This document shows, one piece after another, positions 26,457 through 34,105 of a DNA stretch of 40,107 nucleotides (the stretch's first letter is position 1; every line of letters starts with the position of its first letter). The stretch lies in assembly GCA_945898045.1 (NCBI GenBank), contig CAMDGG010000002.1, forward strand, positions 83,231-123,337, in the 5' to 3' direction. The DNA comes from a bacterium UBP8_UBA817 (GTDB lineage Bacteria > Margulisbacteria > Marinamargulisbacteria > SXXA01 > SICP01). Made by a program: the position numbers and the translations under genes. The notes beneath the pieces are model-generated. The model was given only the letters and a program-made list of their open reading frames with translations, ran no database searches and was not told the origin of the DNA.

Positions 26457-27731
26457 TTATTTCCTAGAGGGTATTAAAGCCAGTAACTCAGATTTTATTT
26501 TCTGATACGCTCTCTTTTGACGAACATAATTTTCCTGCATCTCTTGATAGACCTGAAGCGCAGTTAATACATCTGTAGAATTTTTGACACCGCGATCGTA
26601 GTCCTCAAAAACATAGTGAAGAAATGTCTTGGTTTTAGAAAGCCGGCTTTCAGAGTGATGCAGAAGATCATGAAGATGAATCAACTCCTCTTGAAACGCT
26701 TTGAGCTCCGTAAATACCAAGTGCTTTTTATACGTTAAAAACTCGGATAATGCAGCCCGTTTAATCGTCAACGACTTCAACTCAGACTGATTTTGATTGC
26801 CATCAAAAAGAAGGAATTGTGCCCGAATCCCACCCGCCACTTCAGCTCTATCCGTAACATTAGCAAAAGATCTCTCCGCCTCTGTATACAACGTATAAGT
26901 AGAAAATAGATCTATAGAAGGCTTATTTTTTCCTGTCATTTTAGCAATCTGAAACCCTAGAATCTGTTCATTAATAATTAATTCTTGGATCTCATACGCC
27001 TGATCCGAAGCAAGCACTTCTTTCAGAAAATCCTCACGATGCTCGTGCAGAAGACTCTGCTGAGTAAGAAATAGAACGGTTGTCTCCGGCAATCCTAGGA
27101 GCGCTTGTAACTTCATAACAAGAATTTTTTTCTCATGATTTAAACTTTCAACCGCTTCTTCTAATCTGCTTTTATAAATTTCAAAAGCCATCAAATCGCT
27201 TTGCGTCAATAAACCTCTCTGAAATCTACGTTTGGTAGCGTCATAACTTTTTGCATTTTGCTTCAGACTGTCTTGTGTCCGACTGATCATCTCGTCAGAA
27301 AAAACAATATCCCAATACAGCTGCTGCGCATGCATTAATTCTGTCGCATAAACTTTATGCGATTGTACCAATGCCAGGCCAACTTGAGCTTGCCGAATGG
27401 CTTCCTCTTGTTCATCTTGACCTCCACGAGAAAGATTCATAAGAAGATCGAGGCTGCCCACAGGCTGTAAACGCGCTTGGTTCATCCCCCCATTATAAAA
27501 CACTTCGCTTCCTAACGAAGCTGATATTTGCGGCAAAAATGATCTCTTAAATGAATCGGTTCTTACACGTGAGGCATCGAGCAACTGGATACTGCTCTGG
27601 ACACTGCCATTTTTTTCTCGAATCAATTGATCTAACTGGTCATAGCCTAAAGAAAACGTATTTTCTTCTGACTGCACCACACCTCCTATCAAAAAAAATA
27701 GGAGTCCCACAGACAAAATCCCTTTTTTCAT
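26457..27731 (-). CDS. TolC-family outer-membrane efflux channel
   Basis: A 424-residue outer membrane factor. It has a signal peptide (MKKGILSVGLLFFLIGGVVQS) and then the long coiled-coil helices of TolC/CusC-type trimers (ATELMHAQQLYWDIVFSDEM, LKQNAKSYDATKRRFQRGLL, TQSDLMAFEIYKSRLEEAVE) in two internal repeats. The second repeat ends in VKNSTDVLTALQVYQEMQENY, the equivalent of the first repeat's GLLTQSDLMAFEIY. It provides the exit duct for the RND pump encoded upstream in the operon. It has no lipobox, unlike many CusC proteins. It starts six bases after the previous gene. Confidence 0.9.
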   Translation of the reverse strand: MKKGILSVGLLFFLIGGVVQSEENTFSLGYDQLDQLIREKNGSVQSSIQLLDASRVRTDSFKRSFLPQISASLGSEVFYNGGMNQARLQPVGSLDLLMNLSRGGQDEQEEAIRQAQVGLALVQSHKVYATELMHAQQLYWDIVFSDEMISRTQDSLKQNAKSYDATKRRFQRGLLTQSDLMAFEIYKSRLEEAVESLNHEKKILVMKLQALLGLPETTVLFLTQQSLLHEHREDFLKEVLASDQAYEIQELIINEQILGFQIAKMTGKNKPSIDLFSTYTLYTEAERSFANVTDRAEVAGGIRAQFLLFDGNQNQSELKSLTIKRAALSEFLTYKKHLVFTELKAFQEELIHLHDLLHHSESRLSKTKTFLHYVFEDYDRGVKNSTDVLTALQVYQEMQENYVRQKRAYQKIKSELLALIPSRK

Positions 27732-27737
27732 CGTTAT

Positions 27738-28187
27738 TTAGTCTAAATGATCAAAAGCAATCAAAAGTGTTTTTTTACCCTCTGTGAGAAACACATCGAT
27801 ATTATAGGGCTTGCGTAGCGTACACTTAGGAAGCACGCCTATAAAAGAATCCCCAGAAAAAGTTAAAGAAAATTCTTTTTTATCCCACCCTTTTTTAGTT
27901 TTAAATTCTAAAATAGCTTTCCCTTTTTTTTCAAATTTTGATAAAGAGAACGCTTGCATGTTTGGTGTGTAGAGGTACACCCGAACACCCCCCTCTTCAG
28001 AACGAAGCAATTCCCCTTTATAAATCAAAGGTGCGTGACGTCCCAATTTGGCATGGCTCGCTTGAATGGCAGGCGCAACAACACCCCCATGTTTAGCAGA
28101 ATCTGTAATCAGGGGACCATGACCCTCATCATGTGCAATAGCCAACGTACTCAATACTAAAACCAACCCTAAAATTAAAGTTTTCAT
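27738..28187 (-). CDS. Small periplasmic His-rich protein of the metal-efflux operon
   Basis: A 149-residue protein with a signal peptide (TLILGLVLVLSTLAIA) and a mature N-terminus starting HDEGHG, then KHGGVVAPA. This resembles the metal-binding N-terminal extension found before membrane-fusion proteins of heavy-metal pumps (the HGG motif followed by VYLY strands: RVYLYTPNMQAFSL). The sequence stops where such a protein would go on to its lipoyl and hairpin domains. The ATG at 28187 overlaps the pump gene's stop (ATGA) and follows AGGAG. It may be a metallochaperone, or a stand-in for the missing adaptor. Confidence 0.75.
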   Translation of the reverse strand: MKTLILGLVLVLSTLAIAHDEGHGPLITDSAKHGGVVAPAIQASHAKLGRHAPLIYKGELLRSEEGGVRVYLYTPNMQAFSLSKFEKKGKAILEFKTKKGWDKKEFSLTFSGDSFIGVLPKCTLRKPYNIDVFLTEGKKTLLIAFDHLD

Positions 28188-31100
28188 TTCCAATCTCCTG
28201 TTTGTGTTTGTGAATTTCCTGTTACTTTACTTAAATTTTCTATTGCCTTACGACCGAATCGATAAAAAATAGTCGGCGTCACAATAATATCGAGCAATGT
28301 GGATGACAATAAACCTCCCACAATCACCACCGCCACCGGATACAAAATCTCTTTACCCGGCTCTCCTTTGGATAAAAGAAGCGGCACCAATGCCAATGCC
28401 GCGGTAAATGCGGTCATCAATACAGGCACCAACCGCTCTTGAGCACCTCGCAATACAAATTCCTTGGTAAACGTTTCGCCTTCATATTTAACCAGATGAA
28501 TATAATGACTAATCATCATAATGCCATTACGACTTGCAATGCCACACAGCGTAATAAAAGCGATCAACGTAGCCACCGAAAACTGCCGCTCCGTAATATA
28601 GATTGCGACAATACTGCCAATCAAAGCCAGTGGCACATTGAGCATAATTTGCAAGGTTAATGCCCAAGACTTAAAATGCATATAAAGAAGCCCCATGATA
28701 CCCAAAAGAGACAAACTACCAAAAATAAAAATCAACCGAGTGGCATGTTGCTGACTTTTGAATTGACCCTCCAATAAAATATAATACCCCTTCGGCAATT
28801 TCACAGGGCCCTGCAATTTCTTTTCAATTTCGGCCACAACACCTCCCAAATCCCGCCCTTGAGTATTGGCAGAAATAACAATTCTTCGTTGCATATTTTC
28901 TCGGTTAATCATGTTCGGACCGCTACTAGGATAAATATCGGCAATATCTTTAACCTGAACCGTACGCCCATTGGGTAATGTTTTCACCAAAACGTTGCCA
29001 ATCGCATCTGGACTATTTCGAGAAGGCCCATCCAACCGCATGACAATGTCATACAAGCGCTGCTTTTCTATAAATTGAGAAACCGTTTCGCCATTGAGAT
29101 AACCTTCCAAATCCTTAACAAGTTCACCTGGACGAAGCCCCAGAGGCACCACCGCTTCCCGATCAATAGCAATTTTGAGTTGCGGAATCGGAATACTAGG
29201 CTCCAAAGACAGATCCACGATACCCGGAATATCTTTCAGTGCCGATTCAACCTCAACACCCAATCGCCTCAATTCTGAAAGGTCCGAACCAAAAATTTTA
29301 ACGGCGATTTGGGCCCTGACGCCAGACAATAAATGATCCAAACGGTGACTAATGGGCTGTCCAATATTTACATAGACATTGCCACATTTTTCCACATTTG
29401 CTCGCAACTCATTTAATACCACTTCTCTTGGGCGCCCCCCTTCCTTGAAATCAACATCAATTTCGCTCCAGTGCACCCCTTCCGCATGCTCATCCATTTC
29501 TGCCCTGCCTGTTCGTCGAACAGTCGATTTAACTTCCGGAACTGCTAGCATTGCAGCTTCAATAGCACTCCCCAATCTATCTGAAGCATCAAGGCTAATC
29601 CCAGGACCGGCAGCCACCCCCACCGTTGCCGTACCTTCATTAAAAGGCGGTAAAAAATTCTTACCCATTTGAGGAATCAAACATAAACTCAACATCACAA
29701 GAACCAGACAGGCCATCATGATTTTATAGGGATGCTCTACGGTCACAATAAGCAGTCGCTTTTGCATAGATTTCAAAAAGGTAACCAAGCGATTATCACC
29801 TTCTTTACGCGTAAGCATAGGGCCTTTCAACAAATAGGAACAAAGCACAGGCGTAACAGTAAGCGAAACAACCAGAGACGCAATCAGCGAAATAATATAA
29901 GCCAACCCCAACGGTTTAAACAAACGGCCCTCAATACCTCCTAAAAAGAATAAAGGCAGAAAAACCAAAACAACCGTAACCGTTGAAAAAATAATAGAGT
30001 TCCTCACCTCAGAAGACGCTTCATAAATAACGCGAAGACGCCCTTTTGGAGACCCATTAGCGCTATTTTCACGCAACCTCCGAAATACATTTTCCATGTC
30101 TACAATCGCGTCATCCACCAGCTCACCAATCGCAATGGCAAAACCTCCCAATGTCATCGTATTGATCGTCAGGTTAAATATTTTGAATACAATCAAAGCA
30201 AGTAGAAGCGACAACGGTATGGTTACAAGCGTAATCACCGTACTGCGAACAGAAAAAAGAAAAATAAAAACAATAATCGCAACCATCAGCGCCCCATCTC
30301 TCAAGGCTTGCATCACATTATGATTAGACGCTTCGATAAAACGAGATTGTTTAAACAGATCCGATTTCAACACGACACCTTTCGGAAGAGTTGGCGCCAC
30401 TTCTTTGAGCATTTTTTCAATCTGTTGGGTCAATTCAATCGTATTTGAATTTGGTTGCTTTTGAATCGTCATAACAACAGACGGCTGCCCATTAATACTT
30501 GCGTCGCCCCGTTTTGTTTTGGCGCCAATATCTACTTTTGCCACGTCTTTTACAAGAACTGGTTTTCCCAAATGGAGCCCCACCACAGAATTTTCAATGT
30601 CCTCCAGAGACGTCACCCTTCCCATAGGTCGAATCAAATATTCTTGCCCCTCAATATCAATAAACCCACCCGTCGTATTATTACTAATCTCCGACAAAGC
30701 ATGCTTACAATCCTCCATAGAAATCCCTTTTTTCTGCAAAAGATCACTCGAAACCAAGATGCGATATTGCTTAACCGCCCCACCCATCACCACAACCTGA
30801 CTAATACCCGGAATACCCATCAGACGAGGACGAAGCGTCCAATCGGCAAGCGTACGTAATTCCATAGACGACACACTACGATCTGGACTCATCAATCCTA
30901 CAAACTGAATCTCTCCCATAATAGACGTAATAGGCCCCATCATAGGACGCATACCCTCAGGCAAACGGTCTCCTAATAATTGAATCCGTTCAGCCACAAA
31001 TTGACGGTTACGATAAATATCCGTTCCCCACTCAAATTCCACATGCACAATCGAGATACCCACACCACTCGAAGACCGGATACGGATAGCCCCAGGCAAC

Positions 31101-31324
31101 CCATTCATAACCGTCTCAATAGGCAGACTCACCAACGTTTCTACTTCTTCAGGAGCCAGGCCATGCGCTTCTGTCAAAATAGCCACCGTCGGACGATTCA
31201 AATCAGGAAAAACATCAACAGGTAAATGAGACCCCACCCAAAAACCATAGGCCATCAAACCAATAGCAATCAGCAAAACAAGCAAACGATGCTTTAGAGA
31301 ATAGCGTATTAACTTATTTAACAC
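28184..31324 (-). CDS. Heavy-metal efflux RND pump, CzcA/CusA family
   Basis: A 1046-residue inner-membrane RND transporter of the HME class with twelve expected membrane helices and two large periplasmic loops. Marks are the opening RYSLKHRLLVLLIAIGLMAYG, LPVDVFPDLNRPTVAILTEA, and the TM4 proton-relay motif AIGELVDDAIVDMENVFRR, whose two Asp and one Glu are the family's charged signature. GGIEGRLFKPLG and CGIASRNGIMMISHYIHL (TM10-11) follow. The substrate is a metal ion. The exact HME subtype (Cu/Ag, Co/Zn/Cd or Ni) cannot be settled by eye. The start is GTG behind AAGGAG. No membrane-fusion (CusB/CzcB) gene lies nearby, although the TolC partner does. Confidence 0.93.
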   Translation of the reverse strand: MLNKLIRYSLKHRLLVLLIAIGLMAYGFWVGSHLPVDVFPDLNRPTVAILTEAHGLAPEEVETLVSLPIETVMNGLPGAIRIRSSSGVGISIVHVEFEWGTDIYRNRQFVAERIQLLGDRLPEGMRPMMGPITSIMGEIQFVGLMSPDRSVSSMELRTLADWTLRPRLMGIPGISQVVVMGGAVKQYRILVSSDLLQKKGISMEDCKHALSEISNNTTGGFIDIEGQEYLIRPMGRVTSLEDIENSVVGLHLGKPVLVKDVAKVDIGAKTKRGDASINGQPSVVMTIQKQPNSNTIELTQQIEKMLKEVAPTLPKGVVLKSDLFKQSRFIEASNHNVMQALRDGALMVAIIVFIFLFSVRSTVITLVTIPLSLLLALIVFKIFNLTINTMTLGGFAIAIGELVDDAIVDMENVFRRLRENSANGSPKGRLRVIYEASSEVRNSIIFSTVTVVLVFLPLFFLGGIEGRLFKPLGLAYIISLIASLVVSLTVTPVLCSYLLKGPMLTRKEGDNRLVTFLKSMQKRLLIVTVEHPYKIMMACLVLVMLSLCLIPQMGKNFLPPFNEGTATVGVAAGPGISLDASDRLGSAIEAAMLAVPEVKSTVRRTGRAEMDEHAEGVHWSEIDVDFKEGGRPREVVLNELRANVEKCGNVYVNIGQPISHRLDHLLSGVRAQIAVKIFGSDLSELRRLGVEVESALKDIPGIVDLSLEPSIPIPQLKIAIDREAVVPLGLRPGELVKDLEGYLNGETVSQFIEKQRLYDIVMRLDGPSRNSPDAIGNVLVKTLPNGRTVQVKDIADIYPSSGPNMINRENMQRRIVISANTQGRDLGGVVAEIEKKLQGPVKLPKGYYILLEGQFKSQQHATRLIFIFGSLSLLGIMGLLYMHFKSWALTLQIMLNVPLALIGSIVAIYITERQFSVATLIAFITLCGIASRNGIMMISHYIHLVKYEGETFTKEFVLRGAQERLVPVLMTAFTAALALVPLLLSKGEPGKEILYPVAVVIVGGLLSSTLLDIIVTPTIFYRFGRKAIENLSKVTGNSQTQTGDWK

Positions 31325-31338
31325 ATAAAAACTCCTTT

Positions 31339-31369
31339 CTTATGAAATAAGACTTAATTAGAATTAAGT
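31339..31369 (-). promoter_or_regulatory. Two adjacent AT-rich palindromes before the RND pump gene
   Basis: Position 31352-31369 reads ACTTAATTAGAATTAAGT, a perfect 8-base-arm palindrome around AG. Directly next to it, 31339-31351 is CTTATGAAATAAG (5-base arms around GAA). They lie between the His-rich membrane gene stop and the pump's AAGGAG site. AT-rich dyads like this are common as operators for metal regulators of the Fur, MntR or ArsR kinds, but no regulator gene is nearby. An mRNA hairpin limiting pump translation is another reading. Confidence 0.45.
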
Positions 31370-31764
31370 TAAATCGAAAAGCTAAACTTAGGAGGCCGAA
31401 ATAGTAAAAATAAATGTAATCTCACGGGAATTAAAAAAGAAAACGTGCGTATCCTACTTACAAAAATTCGGGTAATCAAGATAATTTCACTCAAGAAAAT
31501 AGCGCCCAAAAACCCCATAACACACAACATCCTATGCGCATGTGAATGCGTATGTTCAGTCCCAGAAGCGACATCATAATGGGTATCAATATGCGCTTTT
31601 TGGGAAAAAGAATGTTCAATATCGTGATGGAAATCACGTGAGCCACCCTGACCATGATGTGCTGTACAACATTCCGTAATATAAGAATTTGAAAAGAAAA
31701 GACTAAGAGCACACAACACTATCAACACAACACTTAAAAAACTTTTTAAAAACCAACACTTCAT
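31369..31764 (-). CDS. His-rich two-helix membrane protein, first gene of metal-efflux operon
   Basis: A 131-residue protein with an N-terminal hydrophobic helix (LKSFLSVVLIVLCALSLFFS), a loop packed with histidines (HHGQGGSRDFHHDIEH, HTHSHAHRM) and two adjacent cysteines (ECCTAHH), then a second helix (LCVMGFLGAIFLSEIILI) and a basic, hydrophobic tail ending RPPKFSF. The loop probably faces the periplasm and binds metal. I chose the second of two close ATGs (31764), as a good promoter has its -10 seven bases before it. Other possible starts are ATG 31770 and a GTG at 31833 inside the ATPase gene. No family name is recognised. Confidence 0.7.
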   Translation of the reverse strand: MKCWFLKSFLSVVLIVLCALSLFFSNSYITECCTAHHGQGGSRDFHHDIEHSFSQKAHIDTHYDVASGTEHTHSHAHRMLCVMGFLGAIFLSEIILITRIFVSRIRTFSFLIPVRLHLFLLFRPPKFSFSI

Positions 31765-31771
31765 AGGCATC

Positions 31772-31800
31772 AAATTAGCATTTACCCACCAAAGTGTAAA
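31772..31800 (-). promoter_or_regulatory. Promoter of the metal-efflux operon, leaderless type
   Basis: On the minus strand TTTACA (31800-31795), 17-base spacer and TAATTT (31777-31772). The -10 box ends seven bases before the ATG at 31764. It falls between the ATPase stop and the His-rich gene, so the metal operon can be transcribed on its own. Confidence 0.5.
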
Positions 31801-31802
31801 AT

Positions 31803-32930
31803 CTAGGAAGGATAACCAAATCCTGACAACCACTTCCCTGCCTGACGTATCTCAATACCCTGTGGCGTCATAAAATCTTGATTCAATTTCCCAACTAGCT
31901 GCACCATCTGACAGTCTTGCAAGTATTTTCGAAAATAATGAAAGGCAGAACTAGGTAATTGATCAGACCATTTTGCCTCAATCATGACCTTAGGTTTACC
32001 TTCAATAGAAACCAGAAAATCAATTTCCTTACCCTCTTTATTACGCAAGTAAGAAAGCACAACCCGCAACCCCTTGGCATCTTCTAAAAATTGACATTCT
32101 TTAAGCAAACATAGCGCCACCATATTTTCAAATCGTGCACCAGGCTCATCTTTTACATGCCCCGTATCAAAAAAATAATATTTAGGGCTTTTTAAAATGG
32201 CCCGAGCAATATTACGGCTATGCGGAGAAACCCGAAAAATAACAAATAACTCTTCCAATAAATTAAGCCATCGCTTAATCGTCGTCGCATCTCGGCCCAA
32301 GTCTCTGGCCAAGCTATCATACGATATTGGAGATCCTACCATCGTTTGCAGAAGACCCAGCAACGTTTCTATCCCTTGAATATCCCGAATAGAGTTTAGA
32401 TCTAATAAATCCTGACGCAAAATAATGTCTAAATGAGATCGTCTCCATTTACGTGCAAAATCAATCTCCCCAGACAAAAAAGGCTCGGGGAATCCCCCCA
32501 AACTCATCAACCGCTCCTGAATAACATCTGGAGAAAAATGCCCCTGCAACTCTTTAAAATCAAGCGGATGAAGTCGATAAGAAAAAAATCGCCCCGCCAG
32601 AGAATCGCCAACCTTACGATAGGTATTCAGCTTTGCGCTTCCCGTAACAAGTAGACGTGGACGAATACCCTCCACATCGTAAACACCCTTCAACCATTGC
32701 TTCCAATTTTTAAGCTTGTGAAGTTCATCCAGAACCAACAAATCAGTCTTTCGATCCCAATTTTTCTCTAAAATTTGCGAACGATGTTCAATATAGTCAT
32801 AGTTCAAATAACTAAACTCAGAAAACAGTGATTTAGACAAAGTCGTTTTGCCCACTTGTCGAGGTCCCGACAACAAGACAATCTTTTTCTCCAAATCTCT
32901 CTTTACGATCTCTCGAAGCTGCCTATCCAT
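31803..32930 (-). CDS. DUF4143-family AAA ATPase 2
   Basis: A 375-residue AAA_14 plus DUF4143 protein. Walker A is GPRQVGKT (22-29), Walker B LLVLDELHKL, and the sensor-like VTGSAKLN follows with GRFFSYRLHPLDFKEL. A winged-helix-like segment (SLARDLGRDATTIKRWLNLL) lies in the middle. The C-terminal part keeps the nuclease-like signature: KEIDFLV then VMIEAKWSD (E-x-D...E-x-K). So unlike copy 1 it may retain a catalytic centre. The ATG at 32930 has a TTGACT promoter overlapping a 30-base palindrome. Physiological role of the family is unknown. Confidence 0.85.
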   Translation of the reverse strand: MDRQLREIVKRDLEKKIVLLSGPRQVGKTTLSKSLFSEFSYLNYDYIEHRSQILEKNWDRKTDLLVLDELHKLKNWKQWLKGVYDVEGIRPRLLVTGSAKLNTYRKVGDSLAGRFFSYRLHPLDFKELQGHFSPDVIQERLMSLGGFPEPFLSGEIDFARKWRRSHLDIILRQDLLDLNSIRDIQGIETLLGLLQTMVGSPISYDSLARDLGRDATTIKRWLNLLEELFVIFRVSPHSRNIARAILKSPKYYFFDTGHVKDEPGARFENMVALCLLKECQFLEDAKGLRVVLSYLRNKEGKEIDFLVSIEGKPKVMIEAKWSDQLPSSAFHYFRKYLQDCQMVQLVGKLNQDFMTPQGIEIRQAGKWLSGFGYPS

Positions 32931-32936
32931 CCGACT

Positions 32937-32978
32937 ATTCTGGCACCTATCCCAGAAAAGTCAAGACTATTCCGGGAT
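32937..32978 (-). promoter_or_regulatory. Promoter and overlapping palindrome before DUF4143 ATPase 2
   Basis: On the minus strand TTGACT (32964-32959), 16-base spacer, CAGAAT (32942-32937), six bases before the ATG. The -35 box sits inside an imperfect palindrome at 32949-32978: arms ATCCCAGAAAAGTC and GACTATTCCGGGAT around AA, matching at 12 of 14 positions. There is no T-run, so it is a better operator than terminator candidate. GACTATTC is repeated at 32933-32940. Confidence 0.5.
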
Positions 32979-32998
32979 ACACACTACATTAGTCAGAT

Positions 32999-33691
32999 CT
33001 ATTTCAAATCAAACAATAAAAACTCAGCCTTCTCCGTCGCCACAATTTCCAGCAATGTTTCATGTGAAACCGACGCCCCATCTCCTACAACCAACTCTTC
33101 TCCATTCACCAACACTGCCCCAGAAATCATCTGTATCCAAGCATGCCGATTCTCGTCTAATTTATACGAAACAGGGTTCTTAAAATCCAAAAGGCCCCGA
33201 TACAACCGAATATCCTGATGAATCCCCAACGGACCCTCACCTTCAATCGACTCAACCAAAATACCCAACCCATTCTCAACCCGATCAAGCGACTTCTGAT
33301 CATACCGAGGCGTCACATTCTTCTTGTCTGGCATAATCCAAATCTGCAACAAATGCACGGGCTCCGTCTTGGAGTGATTATACTCACTATGCGAAATCCC
33401 CGTCCCCGCACTCATCACCTGCACATCCCCAGGCCGAATCACCGATTCATGCCCCATACTATCCTTATGCGCCAACTCCCCAGAAACCACCACCGTCATA
33501 ATTTCCATATTGTCATGACCATGCGTCCCAAACCCCATGCCAGGCGCAATCACATCCTCATTAATCACCCGCAAATCCCGAAAATGCATCTGAGCCGGAT
33601 CATAATAATCCGCAAAAGAAAACGTATGAAACGACTTCAACCATCCATGATCAGCAAATCCACGATCCGCACTTTTTCTTAGTTTTAGCAT
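32999..33691 (-). CDS. Pirin-family protein
   Basis: A 230-residue bicupin of the pirin/YhhW family. The metal ligands of the N-terminal cupin are all present: His57 and His59 in GTHGHDNMEIM, His101 and Glu103 in GTGISHSEYN. The opening HGWLKSFHTFSFADYYDP and MHFRDLRVINEDVI are diagnostic. Some bacterial members (YhhW) have quercetin 2,3-dioxygenase activity; others regulate pyruvate metabolism by contact with pyruvate dehydrogenase. Substrate cannot be told here. The ATG follows AAGGAG. It lies downstream of dnaE and hisE on the same strand. Confidence 0.92.
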   Translation of the reverse strand: MLKLRKSADRGFADHGWLKSFHTFSFADYYDPAQMHFRDLRVINEDVIAPGMGFGTHGHDNMEIMTVVVSGELAHKDSMGHESVIRPGDVQVMSAGTGISHSEYNHSKTEPVHLLQIWIMPDKKNVTPRYDQKSLDRVENGLGILVESIEGEGPLGIHQDIRLYRGLLDFKNPVSYKLDENRHAWIQMISGAVLVNGEELVVGDGASVSHETLLEIVATEKAEFLLFDLK

Positions 33692-33714
33692 TCTAATTAC
33701 TCCTTATCCCAATT

Positions 33715-33752
33715 CCCCTCTAGTAGAGGGGTGGCACGAAGTGACGGGGTGT
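33715..33752. repeat. GC-rich palindromic element between pirin and hisE
   Basis: CCCCTCT (33715-33721), loop AGT, AGAGGGG (33725-33731) forms a 7-bp hairpin. It is followed by GGCACGAAGTGACGGGGTG, which runs to the hisE stop codon. The composition is far more G/C-rich and symmetrical than nearby sequence, as in dispersed palindromic (REP-like) elements. It has no clear T-run, so a terminator role is uncertain. Confidence 0.5.
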
Positions 33753-34028
33753 TTAATGTCCCCGCTCCCTCAAAACCCCAACAACATCCTCAAAGCACAA
33801 TCCCTGCTCACACAAAACCATCAACAAGTGAAACAACAAATCCGCAGACTCATTCTTCAATTCATTTGCATCACGATTCTTCGCAGCAATAATCACCTCG
33901 CCCGCTTCTTCCCCAATCTTCTTTAAAATCCGATCCAACCCACCCTGAAATAACTCAGCCGTATAAGACCCCTCAGGCAAATTCTTCTTCCGATCTCTTA
34001 ACGTCGCTTCTAACTCTTCAATAAACAT
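33753..34028 (-). CDS. hisE: Phosphoribosyl-ATP pyrophosphatase
   Basis: A 91-residue HisE of the MazG-like all-alpha fold, catalysing the second step of histidine synthesis (PR-ATP to PR-AMP). It shows [21 protein letters not shown], then the metal-binding [16 protein letters not shown] motif and [13 protein letters not shown]. The ATG at 34028 follows GGAGGAGAG. An in-frame TTG at 34043 is inside that site. No other his gene is nearby, and GC-rich palindromes flank the gene on both sides. Confidence 0.92.
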   Translation of the reverse strand: MFIEELEATLRDRKKNLPEGSYTAELFQGGLDRILKKIGEEAGEVIIAAKNRDANELKNESADLLFHLLMVLCEQGLCFEDVVGVLRERGH

Positions 34029-34060
34029 TAATCTCTCCTCCAATAATCTCTTTCTATACT

Positions 34061-34085
34061 CCCCCTTCAGGGGGCCGGGGGGCCT
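34061..34085. repeat. GC-rich palindromic element between hisE and dnaE
   Basis: CCCCC (34061-34065), TTCA, GGGGG (34070-34074), then CCGGGGGGCC. It forms a 5-bp G:C hairpin with a GC-rich extension. It resembles the element on the other side of hisE in composition and hairpin form and is likewise unlike its surroundings. It could also act as a dnaE terminator hairpin, but no U-run follows on the minus strand. Confidence 0.45.
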
Positions 34086-34105
34086 ATCTTTTACCTATCT
34101 CTTCC

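Noticed and set aside
33218-33682. 154-codon frame opposite the pirin gene
   Set aside because: Composition (His/Arg/Ile-rich) is that of an antisense frame; the pirin metal ligands are clear on the minus strand.
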